Assembly (NCBI GenBank): GCA_035772735.1
Contig: JASDFA010000001.1
Span: 89,305,501 to 89,369,500 of the forward strand
Reading direction: 5' to 3'
DNA: 64,000 nucleotides
Source: Datura wrightii
Taxonomy: Eukaryota; Streptophyta; Magnoliopsida; Solanales; Solanaceae
A program made the translations under genes and the position numbers. This document shows, in pieces, positions 33,344 through 45,005 of the stretch; the first letter of the stretch is position 1, and each line of letters starts with the position of its first letter. The notes beneath the pieces are model-generated. The model did no database searches. It worked only from the letters and a program-made list of their open reading frames with translations, and was not told the origin of the DNA.

Positions 33344-35044
33344 AGATGAATTGAAAAGGGTGGAGGAAATATACCATGATGATACCTGAGAAGTCACAAA
33401 ACTAACATAGTGCTGCGACATTAAATCAGGTGTTGCATGGGAGGCAACCCATGAAAGGCGAAGTCTGAGTAGCCACAGGTATGTCCTTTTCCCTACATGC
33501 TTATATTTTATGCTTCTGGGATGAAGCTCATTTTTAAAACGGTGGGGGGGATATACCTGTATTTTTGGGATTTTTGTTTGTCTGAGGGTTTTTCTTGCCA
33601 TGTTTCTTTTCCCTTAGGCATGCTATCCAATAGAACCGACATGTGTTAGGATTGTTGTTTTTAGTCGTGATTTTTGTTTGATTAGAAAGTAACATAGGAA
33701 TACTCAGCCAATGGATATGCACTAGTTTGTTGTTTTTGAAAAAATTAACCCTGCTTAAAAAAAATTTCTATGTATGTGTGACAACGATGCATGATTTTTG
33801 TGGATCGTTTTATGTCATTTAGTTATTAATTGTGCTAGTCTTGTTAAGCCATGTATGAACCAGACAGGTAAAGTAAAAATAGTTCATGTACCATGTGTGA
33901 GTGAGTATTAGTATTTATTGCGGTATGTTGTTGAAGATCTAGAACATGCCTGGTTGGTCTCTGCATTGGTTAAGGATGGTTGGTTAGGATATGATCATAG
34001 GACATTTTTTGTTATAGCTCACTTTTAACCTATATTGCCCTACCAAAGCTTTAAGAATCCCTTGATCCCAAGTTTGAGCCTTAATAGACCATATTTCTTT
34101 GATTTACCTGTTAATCGTACCCATGTGTTTATAATGATCCTATTTGGCCCTGGTCTTTCCTTGGATATTGTGAACCTCAACATAAGCAAAATTCTTAAGT
34201 TAAGAGTGGCTAGAGTAGGGGTGCATAAATGATGGGAGCGGGAGAAAAGGAAAGAAAAGAAAAAGAAGAAAAAATAATGGTGAAAAATAAGGTGTGGTGA
34301 GGTGAAAAAGTAAGAAGCTGAAAATTGAGAATAGTGAAAAAGAAAAATTCGAATGAGCTTGAAATTGTTGAAAAATGTGAAAAATCACCTCACCCATGCA
34401 AATATTCTTAAAATAGGAAAAGGGGAAGAAAAGAAGACAAAAAGAAGGAAGGGTGAAATAGGAAAATGGTGTAGCCAATGGATGTAGTGCCAAGGAAGGG
34501 ATAGTCACTCATAATATCTTTCATCTTTATCATGTCCATCCCTAAGCCTACATTACAAATCATATCAAGTCCTAAGTGATCTTAATTGGACCATCTAACA
34601 AACCAAAGTATATAAAATAAGGGCAAGTCTATGGTATCTGATGCATAATACTTGCATTTCTTTGAGAGAGTGAATGCTTCATTTGCCTAGTCCCATGTTT
34701 CATTTTGATACTTCATATTGGAGTGGGGACTTCATTTTTGTGAGGGTACATGGATTATGTTTTCTTTTACCATTGATCTGTGTGAAACACATAGGTGATG
34801 ACTTGATTGCTTGTTGATAGTTAGATGACATGTCTTGATCCCTGTATATGTTGTTTTGATGTTGCTTGCAATACATTAACTGATGATGTTTCATGAGGAA
34901 GGGTCAATAGAGTTTGTATATAGAGTGCACAAATTTGTTTGAGTTTTGGCTGTAGTATCTTAAGTTTATCTTTTAGTTGAGCGTCGTGTTTAGTTTTTCT
35001 TTTTCTTTGCTTGAGAACTTTCAAAAGTCTTAAGTTGAGGGTGT
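33344..35044 (+). other. Athila 3' non-coding region, no env-like gene
   Basis: About 1.7 kb lies between pol and the 3' LTR. It holds a small hairpin CATGGG-AGGCAA-CCCATG (33436-33453), a purine-rich tract (34231-34480) and the polypurine tract (35033-35044). Open frames are short and unrecognised, so the envelope-like gene of some Athila elements is absent or erased. Confidence 0.75.
34231..34480 (+). repeat. Purine-rich low-complexity tract
   Basis: Long runs such as GAAAAGGAAAGAAAAGAAAA dominate this interval. The long antisense open frame across it (34200-34508) is an effect of composition. Confidence 0.8.
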
Positions 35045-36670
35045 TGAAGTGTTGTGGATTTACAACACTATTGACGCTCAAAACTAAGAAAATAGAATGG
35101 ACTTAGGTATATTTATGTGGATATGAGGCACTTTTCATTTTTTTCTCAAGATAAATGGGTGTTGGAACATTAAATTGCAAAAGGAAGCTAAAAGTGTGCA
35201 AAAAAGGACAAAGAGTGCACTTCATAGTACTATCCGTAGGATGGACCTACGAGTCGTATTGAGGGTCGTGATAAAAAGCTGAAAGTATAACCTGGAAGAA
35301 TTATCCCACGAGACTTGTCACAGATCGTATCTTGATGGTACGAGTCGTGGTAAGCCAATCGTGATGAAATTCAAAAGAATTGCACAGGAGATTGATTGTC
35401 AGTACGAGAGGATCCTACAACCCGTGAGATGAAGGTACGAGTCCTACCATACCAATCATGGTGAAGTTTGGAAAAAGTTCAAAAATAGCAAGATCAAGCC
35501 ACGGGTGCAATGTACGAGTCGTAGGATGTAGGTACGAATCGTACCTTGGCCCAACACTTAGCCAAAATTCAAGCAACACTTCAAGCCACGAGTTGAGGCC
35601 AAGGTCCGTGAGAAGCCCCTACGAGTCGTAGGAGGACCCGTGATGAGCTCGGCGACAGATATGGAAAGCAGTCGTGTTAGTTTAGGAAAAGGATTCTTGT
35701 GTCTCTATAAATATGTTTTATGTTTTATTTTTCATAGAGGACGACGAATAGACATAATTTTAGTAGGAAAATTTTGTAGTAAGCAATTTTACATCATTGA
35801 AAGAGAGAATTGAGTTGGTTCAACCTTGTGATCAACCTTTTCTTGAACTCATATTGTTCTTTCTACTTGTTATTCAAGATTATGTGGATTAATTGAAGGA
35901 ATCGTTTTTTATCAATCCTCTTTGTAAGTATTGTTTTATGTCTTCAATCATGAACACAATTCACAACCTTGCAACTATGAGAGGCTAAAACCTCCATAGC
36001 TAGGGTTGTGGAACCATTGCGGATTAATAAGCTAGGGTTGCACAAAGTGATTCTAAAACCAATAATAATTTCTTATATTGTATTCTCTTAATCTTTAATG
36101 ATTCTTAGCAGTGCGCAACGTTAGAAAGTGCCCGAATTCTTTACTTTCTTTGGTCGAAGAGGTAGAGATTAGAAAGAAAGAATTACAACAGAGCCTTGAT
36201 CTTGATGATCTTTGTATTAACTTAAGTTGTGGTCGCATGATAATTAAATATAGAATTTAGTGATAGACGGTTAGATTGCAAAACTCATGAGACTTGGTCG
36301 AGAAATTGAGGAAGTCTTTTAACAGGGATTGGTCGATCGTTTGAATGAACCTACGTTATCAGTTCTGTAAGTAAGTATTGGTAAAGATGACAAGTGTATA
36401 CCTAAAGCTATTATGAACCCATGGGGAACAAAAACTCTAGTTATCATTTAATTATTGATTTGCAAATATAATCCTGACTTTTGTTTATTTTTATTATGGG
36501 TATTTATTAGAATTCCCCCATTGTAAAGTAACTATCATACGAGTTCATCTACCGGCTATAATGTAGATCTTCCATATTCCCTGTGGAATCGACCCCAATC
36601 TTGAAATTGGGTTCTTTATTGACAACGCTCGCTTCATACTTCAGTTGGAAGTGTGGTTTGAGCGTTATCA
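35045..36670 (+). repeat. Athila 3' LTR (1,626 bp)
   Basis: It starts TGAAGTG after a GTTGAGGGTGT polypurine-like tract and ends TTATCA. It shows the same terminal hairpin (35049-35068) and TATA box (35705-35713) as the 5' LTR, plus about 300 bp near 35100-35400 that the 5' LTR has lost. The extra part carries additional ACGAGTCGT motifs. Confidence 0.9.
35705..35713 (+). promoter_or_regulatory. TATA box in Athila 3' LTR
   Basis: CTATAAATA, same context as in the 5' LTR. Confidence 0.72.
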
Positions 36671-36675
36671 GTAAC
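36671..36675. repeat. Target site duplication GTAAC, right
   Basis: Partner of GTGAC at 28807-28811 with one G/A difference. Confidence 0.83.
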
Positions 36676-38828
36676 CCGTTACCAGCCTATTATTAAATCC
36701 CTTGGGGTGGGGCAGTGTGGTCAACGACTGCTGACCATGACTCGTTAATTCACCCGTGGTCACCCACTGAAAAACCTAAGTAGTGTACCTGACGTGCGAG
36801 ACCACAAGACGTAGTCAGTCACCACGACTCGTTCGGTCAGCTGTTAGGGGCACTTGACAGTTTTTCCCAGTGAATTTCTAAGGTCTATTTTGTAATTTCC
36901 TACCCTCCCAAACTTTAAACTATGTCGTTTTAGCATTAGTTTAAGATGTTTTAGTAGGGGCAATGGGTTCTTTTCTTCATTCCCAACTCAATCTTTCAAG
37001 AAACAAAACATAGAATTCCTCACAGAGCAGTTCAGAGCATCAACTAGGGAAAATATTTCTTCTTCGATTCTTCAACAATTTCTTTAGGTTCTTCATTAGG
37101 TATGTGGGAATTCAACAAGGGAATTGTTTTTCCCTTGTCTCCCCCAAAACCCTCAAATAGTTTCACTATCAGTCTTTAACCCTAAGTTTTCGAATACGAA
37201 GAAATTACATGTTATTATTCGTTAATTTCACATAGAATAATATCCTCGTTTTCTATTGATATGATTTCCTTCAGTTTTTACTTAAATTATTTAGGTTCTT
37301 GCAATAGTTAATTTAAGCCCTAAAATTTGAGTAATGATCATTGCGTATAAATTTCCATTTCTTGAATGAAGTGTGTTTTGGGATAAATTTCCTTGAAATT
37401 ATTATTACCTATATGATGAGCAAATATTCCATTGATGATAATGATTCTAGCCTTCTCAGATGATATTTTCCTAAATTCTTGAGCGGTTGCCATATTATGA
37501 AATTCCAGTGTTGTTGGAATGTGTCGACTTCTCTATTAGCTGCTTATAGTTCAGTTTAGTTAGAATGTAGAATTCCTTGAGAACTATACATAAATTGTCA
37601 ACTGATCAGTTTGACTTTAGTTTTTCCCTGAGGTGTCAGTGGTGCCTCTCAGTTATCAGAATTAGACTCAGAATTCAGATTATTGGTCCGTTAGGCGATC
37701 ATGACATTTTAGACTTATAGCTCTGACCTGCCCCAGGACCCTAGCTCAGTTTACATTTTGTTCTTTGACGGTTACGACACTTTCAGATAAGCAGCTCTGA
37801 CCAATCTACAACCGAGTTTTAGAATCTGGTCTAATAAGACTCTCAGGATACTTTCAGTTACATGTCCCTAACTAGTCTTGGACCCCAGTTTCGAGATATC
37901 TGCCTAGTAGTTTAGTATAGGATTTCTAGTAGGAGTAGGACTTAGAATAGAGTGGACCGGGGTTCCAGTGAACCCAGGTTCCCAGAACTATGTTGCCAGC
38001 ATAGGATTATAGTTACAAATTATTGGCCTGATTTGGTCCAGACTTTTGTGATCACCCAGTTCATGCCTTTATACCTTGGAAAGGTATATTGGGTCCTACC
38101 AATGGGGTGTATACAACGTACTCCACGTCTAGCTCACGTGGTTATATGTTAGTTATAGACTCTCCCACTAGTCAGTCTAGTTCAGTTCAGTGCAGTCTAG
38201 TTCAGTTCAGTTTAGCCCAGTTAAGATCATAATCAGACTTAGAACATGATTGACCATCCAATAGGGTCTTTCAGAGCATCCCAGTTATTCAGTTCAGCAG
38301 CTATAGCTGGTTCTTGCATGTTTTCTCAATTCAATATTAGAATTACTTATCTCGTGTTATGTTTCTCTCACATACTCAGTACATTCAAAGTACTGACGCA
38401 TACTCTTATGTTGTATCATTTCATGATATAACTGCAGGTTCTCAGACTCAGCACAGATAGTCGCCGCAGTTTAGAGTCTCCATCTCAGTAGTTGAAGTGT
38501 GAGTCCTCATCATCCGAGGGCATCATTTCTTTCTTTCAGTCATTTATTAGTTCCAGTTAGACTTAGAGTTAGCTGGGGGCTTATCCCAACAACTCCTCAG
38601 ATAGATGGCTTTCACAGATATGATTTTCAAACTTATCAGTATTATTCAAATGTTTTGAACTTTATGTTTTTCAGACTTGTATTTTATAAATGTTTTACGA
38701 TATTATTTTAATTTCCAATGTGCATGAATACTCAAAACACTAATGAATGATAGACCAGGGGTTGACTTGGGGTCACTTATGGCTTCAAGTACCGTGTTAC
38801 GTCTAGGGTGTAGGCTCGGGGCATAATA
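36676..38828 (+). repeat. Family A LTR 2, right part; 3' end of the A array
   Basis: It continues the LTR cut at 28811. It parallels 18670-20823 closely and ends GGGGCATAATA where other copies have GGGGCGTGACA, so the terminal CA is mutated by three C/G-to-T/A changes. Directly after it, family B pol begins at 38829, which marks the outer insertion point of the array. No gene is seen. Confidence 0.9.
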
Positions 38829-39748
38829 GGGTTGTGTGTACAATCTAGTTAGGGTAAAGGATGTTGAATCCGATACCCCGACTATCCAGTCAGTTGCAGT
38901 AGTACGTGAGCATCCAAAGGTCTTTCCTGATGATTTGTCAAGTGTTCCCGAGTGGGAGACTGACTTTGTTATTGACCTTCTTCTTAACACATAGCCTATA
39001 TCTATTCCTCCCTACAGAATGGCATCAACCGAGCTAAAAGAGCTGAGAGAGCAGTTGAAGGACTTGTTAGATAAGGGCTTCATTAGACCGAGCAAGTCTC
39101 CATGGGGTGCACTAGTCTTATTTGTTCGAAAGAAGGATGGTTCCCTTCACATGTGCATTGATTATCGACAATTGAACAAAGTCACTGTCAAGAATAGGTA
39201 TCCTCTCAACCCAGTATTGAAGATTTTTTTACCATCTTCAGGGTGCCAAGTGTTTCTCAAACATAGATCTCAGATCCAGGTACCATCAGCTTAGAGTTCG
39301 GGAGAGTGACATCTCAAAGACAGTCTTTAGGATGCGGTATGATCATTATGAGTTTGTAGTTATGTCTTTTGGACTAAAAAATGCTCCTTCGACTTTTATG
39401 AATTTGATGAATAGGGTGTTCAATCCATACATGGACATGTTCGTTATCGAGTCCATTGATGACATCCTTATATACTCTCGGAGCGAGGAGGATCATGCCG
39501 TTCATTTGAGAGTAGTGCTTTAGACTCTCAAGGATCATCAATTATATTCCAAGTTCAACAAGTGTCAGTTTTGATTGAACTCCGTAGCATTTCCGTCAGC
39601 AAGTAAAGGTTGAGAATCGGAGACCGAGAGGTGTGCTTTAGGATCAGCATTCCTACTTGGAAGTGCAATGAAATTAATATGGATTTTACCACAGGTCTGC
39701 CTCGTACTCGTTGACAATATGATTCCATTTGGGTTGTGGTAGACAGGT
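38829..39748 (+). pseudogene. Plus-strand family B pol, part left of CACTA
   Basis: It starts abruptly at the LTR end inside the protease-RT linker (GCVYNLVRVKDVE-like). RT follows (LLDKGFIRP, VRKKDGSLHM, DYRQLNKVTV) up to SIDDILIYS at about 39450-39480. Near 39592 the RT sequence NSVAF joins to the integrase stretch CQQVKVENRR. The end of RT, RNase H and the integrase zinc finger are therefore deleted (roughly 1.1 kb by comparison with the other copies). A frameshift lies near 39225. At 39748 the CACTA transposon interrupts the VVDR-LTKAAHF motif of the integrase core. The portion upstream of the linker must lie left of this window. Confidence 0.88.
39746..39748. repeat. Target site duplication GGT, left (CACTA)
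   Basis: The 3-bp GGT repeats at 51559-51561. Removing the transposon and one GGT restores the uninterrupted integrase reading frame across the site. Confidence 0.9.
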
Positions 39749-39780
39749 CACTACTACAAAAAGGGCCTTTAGTGGCAATT
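39749..39780. repeat. CACTA left terminal inverted repeat
   Basis: CACTACTACAAAAAGGGCCT followed by TTAGTGG gives 27 perfect bases with the right end. After one mismatch AATT also matches. Confidence 0.95.
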
Positions 39781-40310
39781 GAAAATACCTTTCGCGGCAA
39801 TTATAATTGCTACGATAACATGTACCGGCGATTAAGCTTTTGATGTTGTACACATTTAAAAAAACACTAATAAATGTGATATAATGGCCACTAATAGGCA
39901 TATGCTTTAATGGAAATTGTTAGCGACACTTATAATTGTTTCTAAATACATTTCGAAAATGACCTACTCCACCTTTTAGCGTAAATTATAATGGCTGCAA
40001 AAAGGGAATTTTTAACAGCTATTGAGTAGCAGCAATTATAATGGCCAATAAATCTATTTCCTAGATGGTTGTGTAACACTTTTGTTGTCTATTTATATTT
40101 CTACTAAATCCAAATTAAAATTTGCCTACTTTAACGGCTATTTGTTAGCGTCAATTATAATGGCCACTACATTTTGATCCAAAATGACTCTGTAAACACT
40201 TTTAGTGTCTATATTTATTACCACTAAATCTAAATAAATTGCAGTTAAAAGTTACATATGTTAAAGACTATTGTGTAGCCACAATTATAATGACTGCTAA
40301 ACACAATTTT
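39765..40310. repeat. CACTA left subterminal repeats
   Basis: At least six imperfect copies of a TAGCGGCAATTATAATGGCC-like unit occur in both orientations (near 39797, 39885, 39980, 40025, 40145 and 40275). Arrays of this kind are the transposase binding sites of CACTA elements. Confidence 0.85.
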
Positions 40311-41569
40311 GAACTGGCTATATCAATAAATATTATGTCAAGTACTAATAAAACACACTTTTGTAATTCATAAAAATATAATATATTTCATTAACTCAAG
40401 ATAAACAAAACCAAATGGTAATTCGTAATACTAGTGCAATTAACGAACAAAAAGACAATACTTGTGTTTAAACTAATTAGCTAATATCATTGTAATTGTT
40501 CCTATCAATAACAAATTTCTAAATGCATAGCCCTCAAACAAATCTGCAATTGATCTTCATAGTATTGAAATCTTCCATGTTCTATTCGAACATCATATTG
40601 TATGACCTGAAATAATAAAATGAATGAAAGTCAAAAGGTGAATCTAATGTTAAAAAGAGTAGCATTTATAAATCTAATATACTATGAAATTGGTCAGACT
40701 CAAAATTTTACCAAATTTTACAAACTCTTTAAATTCTAAAAAATTTCAGCAAAGTCTCCCCTATAAATAGGAGTACCAACTTGTTTACAAAATCAATTCT
40801 ATATTGAAAACACATCCCAATATTTGACATATTCAATATAACACTTTTTAACATCTTTGTCTACACAACGTTCTTTGATGTCAATATTGAAATAAATCAC
40901 CTCATGTTCATCTTTGCAAATTATAAGAATTTTCTTTTTGGAGTGAGTGAACACTCTTGATGATGCACCACATCAAATTTTACTAACTCTCCAACTTCTT
41001 AAAAATTTTGCCAGAATCTCCCCTATAAATAGGACTACCAAAATTTCAACCTATTTACAAAAATAATTCTATCTTAAAAGCTCATCCCAACATCTAACAT
41101 CTCAAAAGAGGAAGCTCAAGAAACAGACAATAGATGGAGTACATCCAAAGTTACCCATATCCTTCAAGTTATAACAATGCTTAAGATAAAGTTATAAATA
41201 TCTCACTCAATTCATCACCCATATCTTTTAAGTCATAATAATACAAATGGATAAGTTACCTCACTATTAAGAAGAATAATACATAAACTCTATAGAATAG
41301 TTGTTCGAATCACATATTTAGCATCAATAACACCAGCATCAACATATTGCGAATTCAAATAAGGAGTACTATGTTAACATATTCAGATAAATGAACAACA
41401 CCGGGAGAAGATGGAGTATTTCCAGCAATGCTATGTCCCTTAAACAATATTTGTGGTGATTGTTGTACTTGTTCATGGCCATTGTTCGCATCAGGAAATT
41501 AAAAAGTAGATAACATTATTTTTATAAGATTAAAATTTTAATAAATGTGTCAAAAACATAAAATTGAGT
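40311..41569. other. AT-rich non-coding part of CACTA, left
   Basis: No coding pattern is recognised. A motif around CTCCCCTATAAATAGGAGTACC at 40757-40778 is repeated at about 41018-41038 with flanking similarity (AAAATTTC/GCAGAATCTCCCC). This suggests an old internal duplication of about 260 bp spacing. Confidence 0.6.
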
Positions 41570-44500
41570 TACCTGGCCGTCTGAAACTCCTTTGATAGTC
41601 TAATTTATAGATAACTCATTTGGAGCATTTCTACTCATTGCTTTTCTCATCCATGCTAGTTCAGATAGCAACTTCTCTTGATTTTATTTGACCAAACTCA
41701 TTTCTTCATTTTGTTTTTCATTTAACTCTTTTAACTTTGTTACCTCTTCTTCTAACTTTTTTATAATCTCATTAGACGAATCCCTCTGCAACTATGCTTC
41801 CAAAAGAAGATCTACTACCCCATAGTATAGAAGGAGTTGGACCAAGTGCTAAACTATGTACATAACCAGTTTTTTCATTTCCTAAAATTTTGGAATACAC
41901 ATCTCCTTCCCAAGCAACAGAGCGAGGGGGTTGCTCGTTTGATCCCTCACTATTACTCAACTTTTCATTGATCATGTCTTGTTCAATTGATTAACCAAAT
42001 ATATATTAAATAATAATGAAAAAAATGATCGAAGACATATCAAAAAAATAAGATTAGTGATGATTGATAAAAAAATTAATGAAAAATTGTAGAACATGAT
42101 GTTTTGTTGCTAAAACTTACTTCAAGAAAATTACTTTAAATATTATAAGGAATAAGGAATAGAATCCTAAGTAAGGAATAAATTTTATCTTACTTTATCA
42201 AAAAAATAAAGAAGAAAAATCTTGCACTTGTCTTTGCTCAGTCATTATCCAGTGGTCTACCATCCTTACGTGGTTTATGAGTTAATATAAAAATGTGTGC
42301 TAGTGTAGGCTCAATCCCATTTTCAGCCTGATACATTAGTTGATATCAAAGAAGCATGACAAAAAGAGTTCTAAAATATTATAAGTTGTAATGTATAAAT
42401 GAATACCTTCCCATCCATCAAGGTGGTAATACTTTTCGATCCTCCCGTGTGTGGCATCTTTTGCTTGGCCCTATTGTTTCTGTTTGTTTGGCTATGTCAC
42501 TGTCATTAAAACATAAAAAACAAGATATATTTTGCTTGATAGTATGGGTTACTAAGACTTCTAAGTTAAGTTGATGATACCTTAGCTTTTTCTAAAACCA
42601 ATGGGAGACCAGACTAGTCCATTGATCTCTTGGTATATTATTCGGTTTATTCTTCAACAACACATCTTTGGTCTTAAATCTTGTTATATAAATACTTTTT
42701 AAGTCACATTTATAATCTTTTCAGTTCTTTGCTAATGACTTTATGACAAATTCTTCTCCACGTTCTGGGATAGAAAACTTCTTCTAAAAAATTTAAAACA
42801 AATATTTATGAGATAATATCATGTAAAATGCAAATAACGTCATAAAATATTCATGTATTATAAGATAATAATAACTCCATACCCTCACAAACTCTACCAA
42901 TTTCTTTTTTTCATTTTTGTCAAAGCTTCTCCAATCATTTTTATGTAACGAAGAAGGTTCAGAGTTTTAGCGATAATTCCTAGAAAGCTTGCAATCTTGC
43001 AACCATCTTTTTCAATGGCTTGATTACGCCTATTGAACGGGATAGCAACTGTCTTTCCTGGAGGAAACTTCCAATTAGCTTTTAGTAATGTGGATCCACG
43101 AACCTTCCTTTCTTCTAAAGTACCTAATATAGAAAAGATTCAAAGGTCATTAGTTAGGTGAAGTCATAAACTAAACATTAGTTAGTCTAAGTATTTGATT
43201 CTCCTATAAGGTATCATACCTTTCTAGATATCATTCTTAATCTCAAAGTCCTTTTTTTTGACCAAGCATAACCTAGTGAAGAAAACTTCTTAGTTTTTTG
43301 TTAACTTGACCAACGGTTAGACATTTTTCTTTATGCTTTTACTAAGCTCACACATTGGTTACAAAATAAAGTTTATGATGTGGGTTTTCAAGATTTTGCT
43401 TATGCTCACATTATTCATCTACTTTCAAGTTCATTGTCACTAGCCCAAGAACCAGAAGCTGCAACAGAGCCAATTTGTGCAAAGGCTGATAGGTTTGATC
43501 TTCTTGGATTCAAAACAAAGATATTGAAGAACACTACTGATTTTCTGTCTTCACGGTGGGAATCATTTTTCAAGATAGATTCCTTTTATAACAGGAAATT
43601 TCAAGAATCTGTAGTAGTTGTATTTAATCTACAGCTCAATCTCAGATCCTCTCTCCTCATTTAACCAGCTTGGTTTTCAACTTATCTCAAAAGAAAGAGC
43701 TAGTGACTTGCACTTTGAAGTTTGAATCAGCCTACTTTTACACTCAGGACACAATTCTTAAATACACCAACACATAAGCCCATTACAACCCATAGTTTGA
43801 GAACCAAAAATGATGTCTTCATAGACAATTCACTGTTCAATTCCCCAAATACATTTCTAGCATAGCAGATATCTAATGTTGTGGCATTTCTACAATTATG
43901 GCTTGTAATGTACTTCTTTTAATGATTTTAATGAAAAAAAGTAGTTGGTCCTATCTAAATTAGGAGTATTAAAGTTTCAAGTAAAATTAGTTGAAGTTTA
44001 AATATTAACAAAGAAACTAAATTGGGGGCAACTGACATCACAAAACAACTATCCCAGTAAAGCACATAGCAGCTAGATAGAACAGGGACCATAAAGAATA
44101 AAACACTTCCTCTTCCTGATGCAGTAAATTAAGAATTTAAAAGGAAAAAAAATAATTTAAAATAAAGACTAGTTTAAATCTATTCTAAATGGGAAAAATA
44201 TCAAGAATAGAATAACTTCATACAAAAGTAAGATTAGAAAACCAGATGTGAAAATCCAATAGGCAAAGATCTCAAAGTAGAAAAAGTTGTTACCTTTACA
44301 CCAGTGATCTATAGAAGTAGACTTATCCCCCTTGATCTTCTTCCTTAAGAACCCAGAGAAGCAAAGAAAGTGCCTCTTTTAGCACCAACAGGACAATAGC
44401 ATTGAAACATAGACGCAGTTCAAGATAAAAACTAATTTATTAGTGTTACCTAATTCATCATTTTGTTGCTCTTCGTTGCCAATAGTTCTCAATTCATTAG

Positions 44501-44690
44501 ATTCACCATCATGTATTTGATCTTGAGAAACGTTTTGACCATACATCAGTTGCTCCATATAAGGTCATACAATTTCATCATCACATTGTTCAGTTGCAAA
44601 TCTGCATCCAGCTCTGGTTCGCATAATTCCTTCTCCAAATGAAGTAGTTACGTAAAGCCTTACTGCAAAGATACTTCACAAGCTATGAGT
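41570..44690 (-). pseudogene. CACTA ORF2: TNPA/PTTA-like protein (Transposase_24 type), broken
   Basis: Minus-strand pieces fit the plant En/Spm second protein, which binds subterminal repeats and helps transposition. They are RTRAGCRFATEQCDDE (about 44625-44570), RGSTLLKANWKFPPGKTVAIPF then KIASFLG (about 43110-42960), a block ending IPRDQWTSLVSHWF (42790-42600), KMPHTGGSKS (about 42460-42420), a block with FILTHKPRKDGRP (about 42330-42260), then KILGNEKTGYVHSLALGPTP (41975-41810), and a Glu/Lys-rich probably coiled-coil tail (41760-41640). Stops and frameshifts separate them. The gaps are partly introns. The HTGGSKS and LGPTP motifs make the family call firm. Confidence 0.82.
43380..43664 (+). 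other. Unrecognised 94-residue open frame inside CACTA
   Basis: A frame MGFQDFAYAHIIHLLSSSLS... with KADRFDLLGFKTKILKNTTD and SSRWESFFKIDSFY has a composition more protein-like than its AT-rich surroundings. It lies on the strand opposite the transposase genes, between two ORF2 pieces. I do not recognise it. It may be a captured host exon or chance. Confidence 0.35.
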
Positions 44691-45005
44691 TATTTAAGCA
44701 CTAGAAAATAAGTAATTACTCAAATTCCAATGATAAGATCACATCAGTATCCCACAATCTAAGGGCAACAACAGCAATGAAATATAAGTAAAAGCAAGTC
44801 TAGAGAATTTAAATATTGATTAAATAACCAAATACATATATGGATAACTCATAGCTAACTAACATACATCTTCTATAAAATATGACTTAAGTTGAAAGTA
44901 AAAATAATATATTATTCATTTTTCTGAATAAAAAAAATACAAATTCGAATAATTATTTCAATAGACAAAAATATTAAATAGTTTATAACTAGAATCCAAC
45001 TTATT

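Larger units (their letters stand above)
28812..36670 (+). mobile_element. Athila/Tat-type Ty3/Gypsy element, internally deleted
   Basis: A 7,859-bp element has LTRs at 28812-30124 and 35045-36670, a PBS TGGCGCCATTGTCGGGG, and an Athila-like pol (FMDD RT, integrase without chromodomain). Gag and protease are not recognisable: the leader passes into the pre-RT part of pol within about 300 bp. No envelope-like ORF is seen in the 1.7 kb after pol. The 5' LTR lacks about 300 bp present in the 3' LTR. It inserted into family A LTR 2. Confidence 0.9.

Noticed and set aside
34200..34508. 102-residue Phe/Ser/Leu-rich antisense frame
   Set aside because: It is the complement of a purine-rich tract, so the apparent hydrophobic protein reflects composition only.
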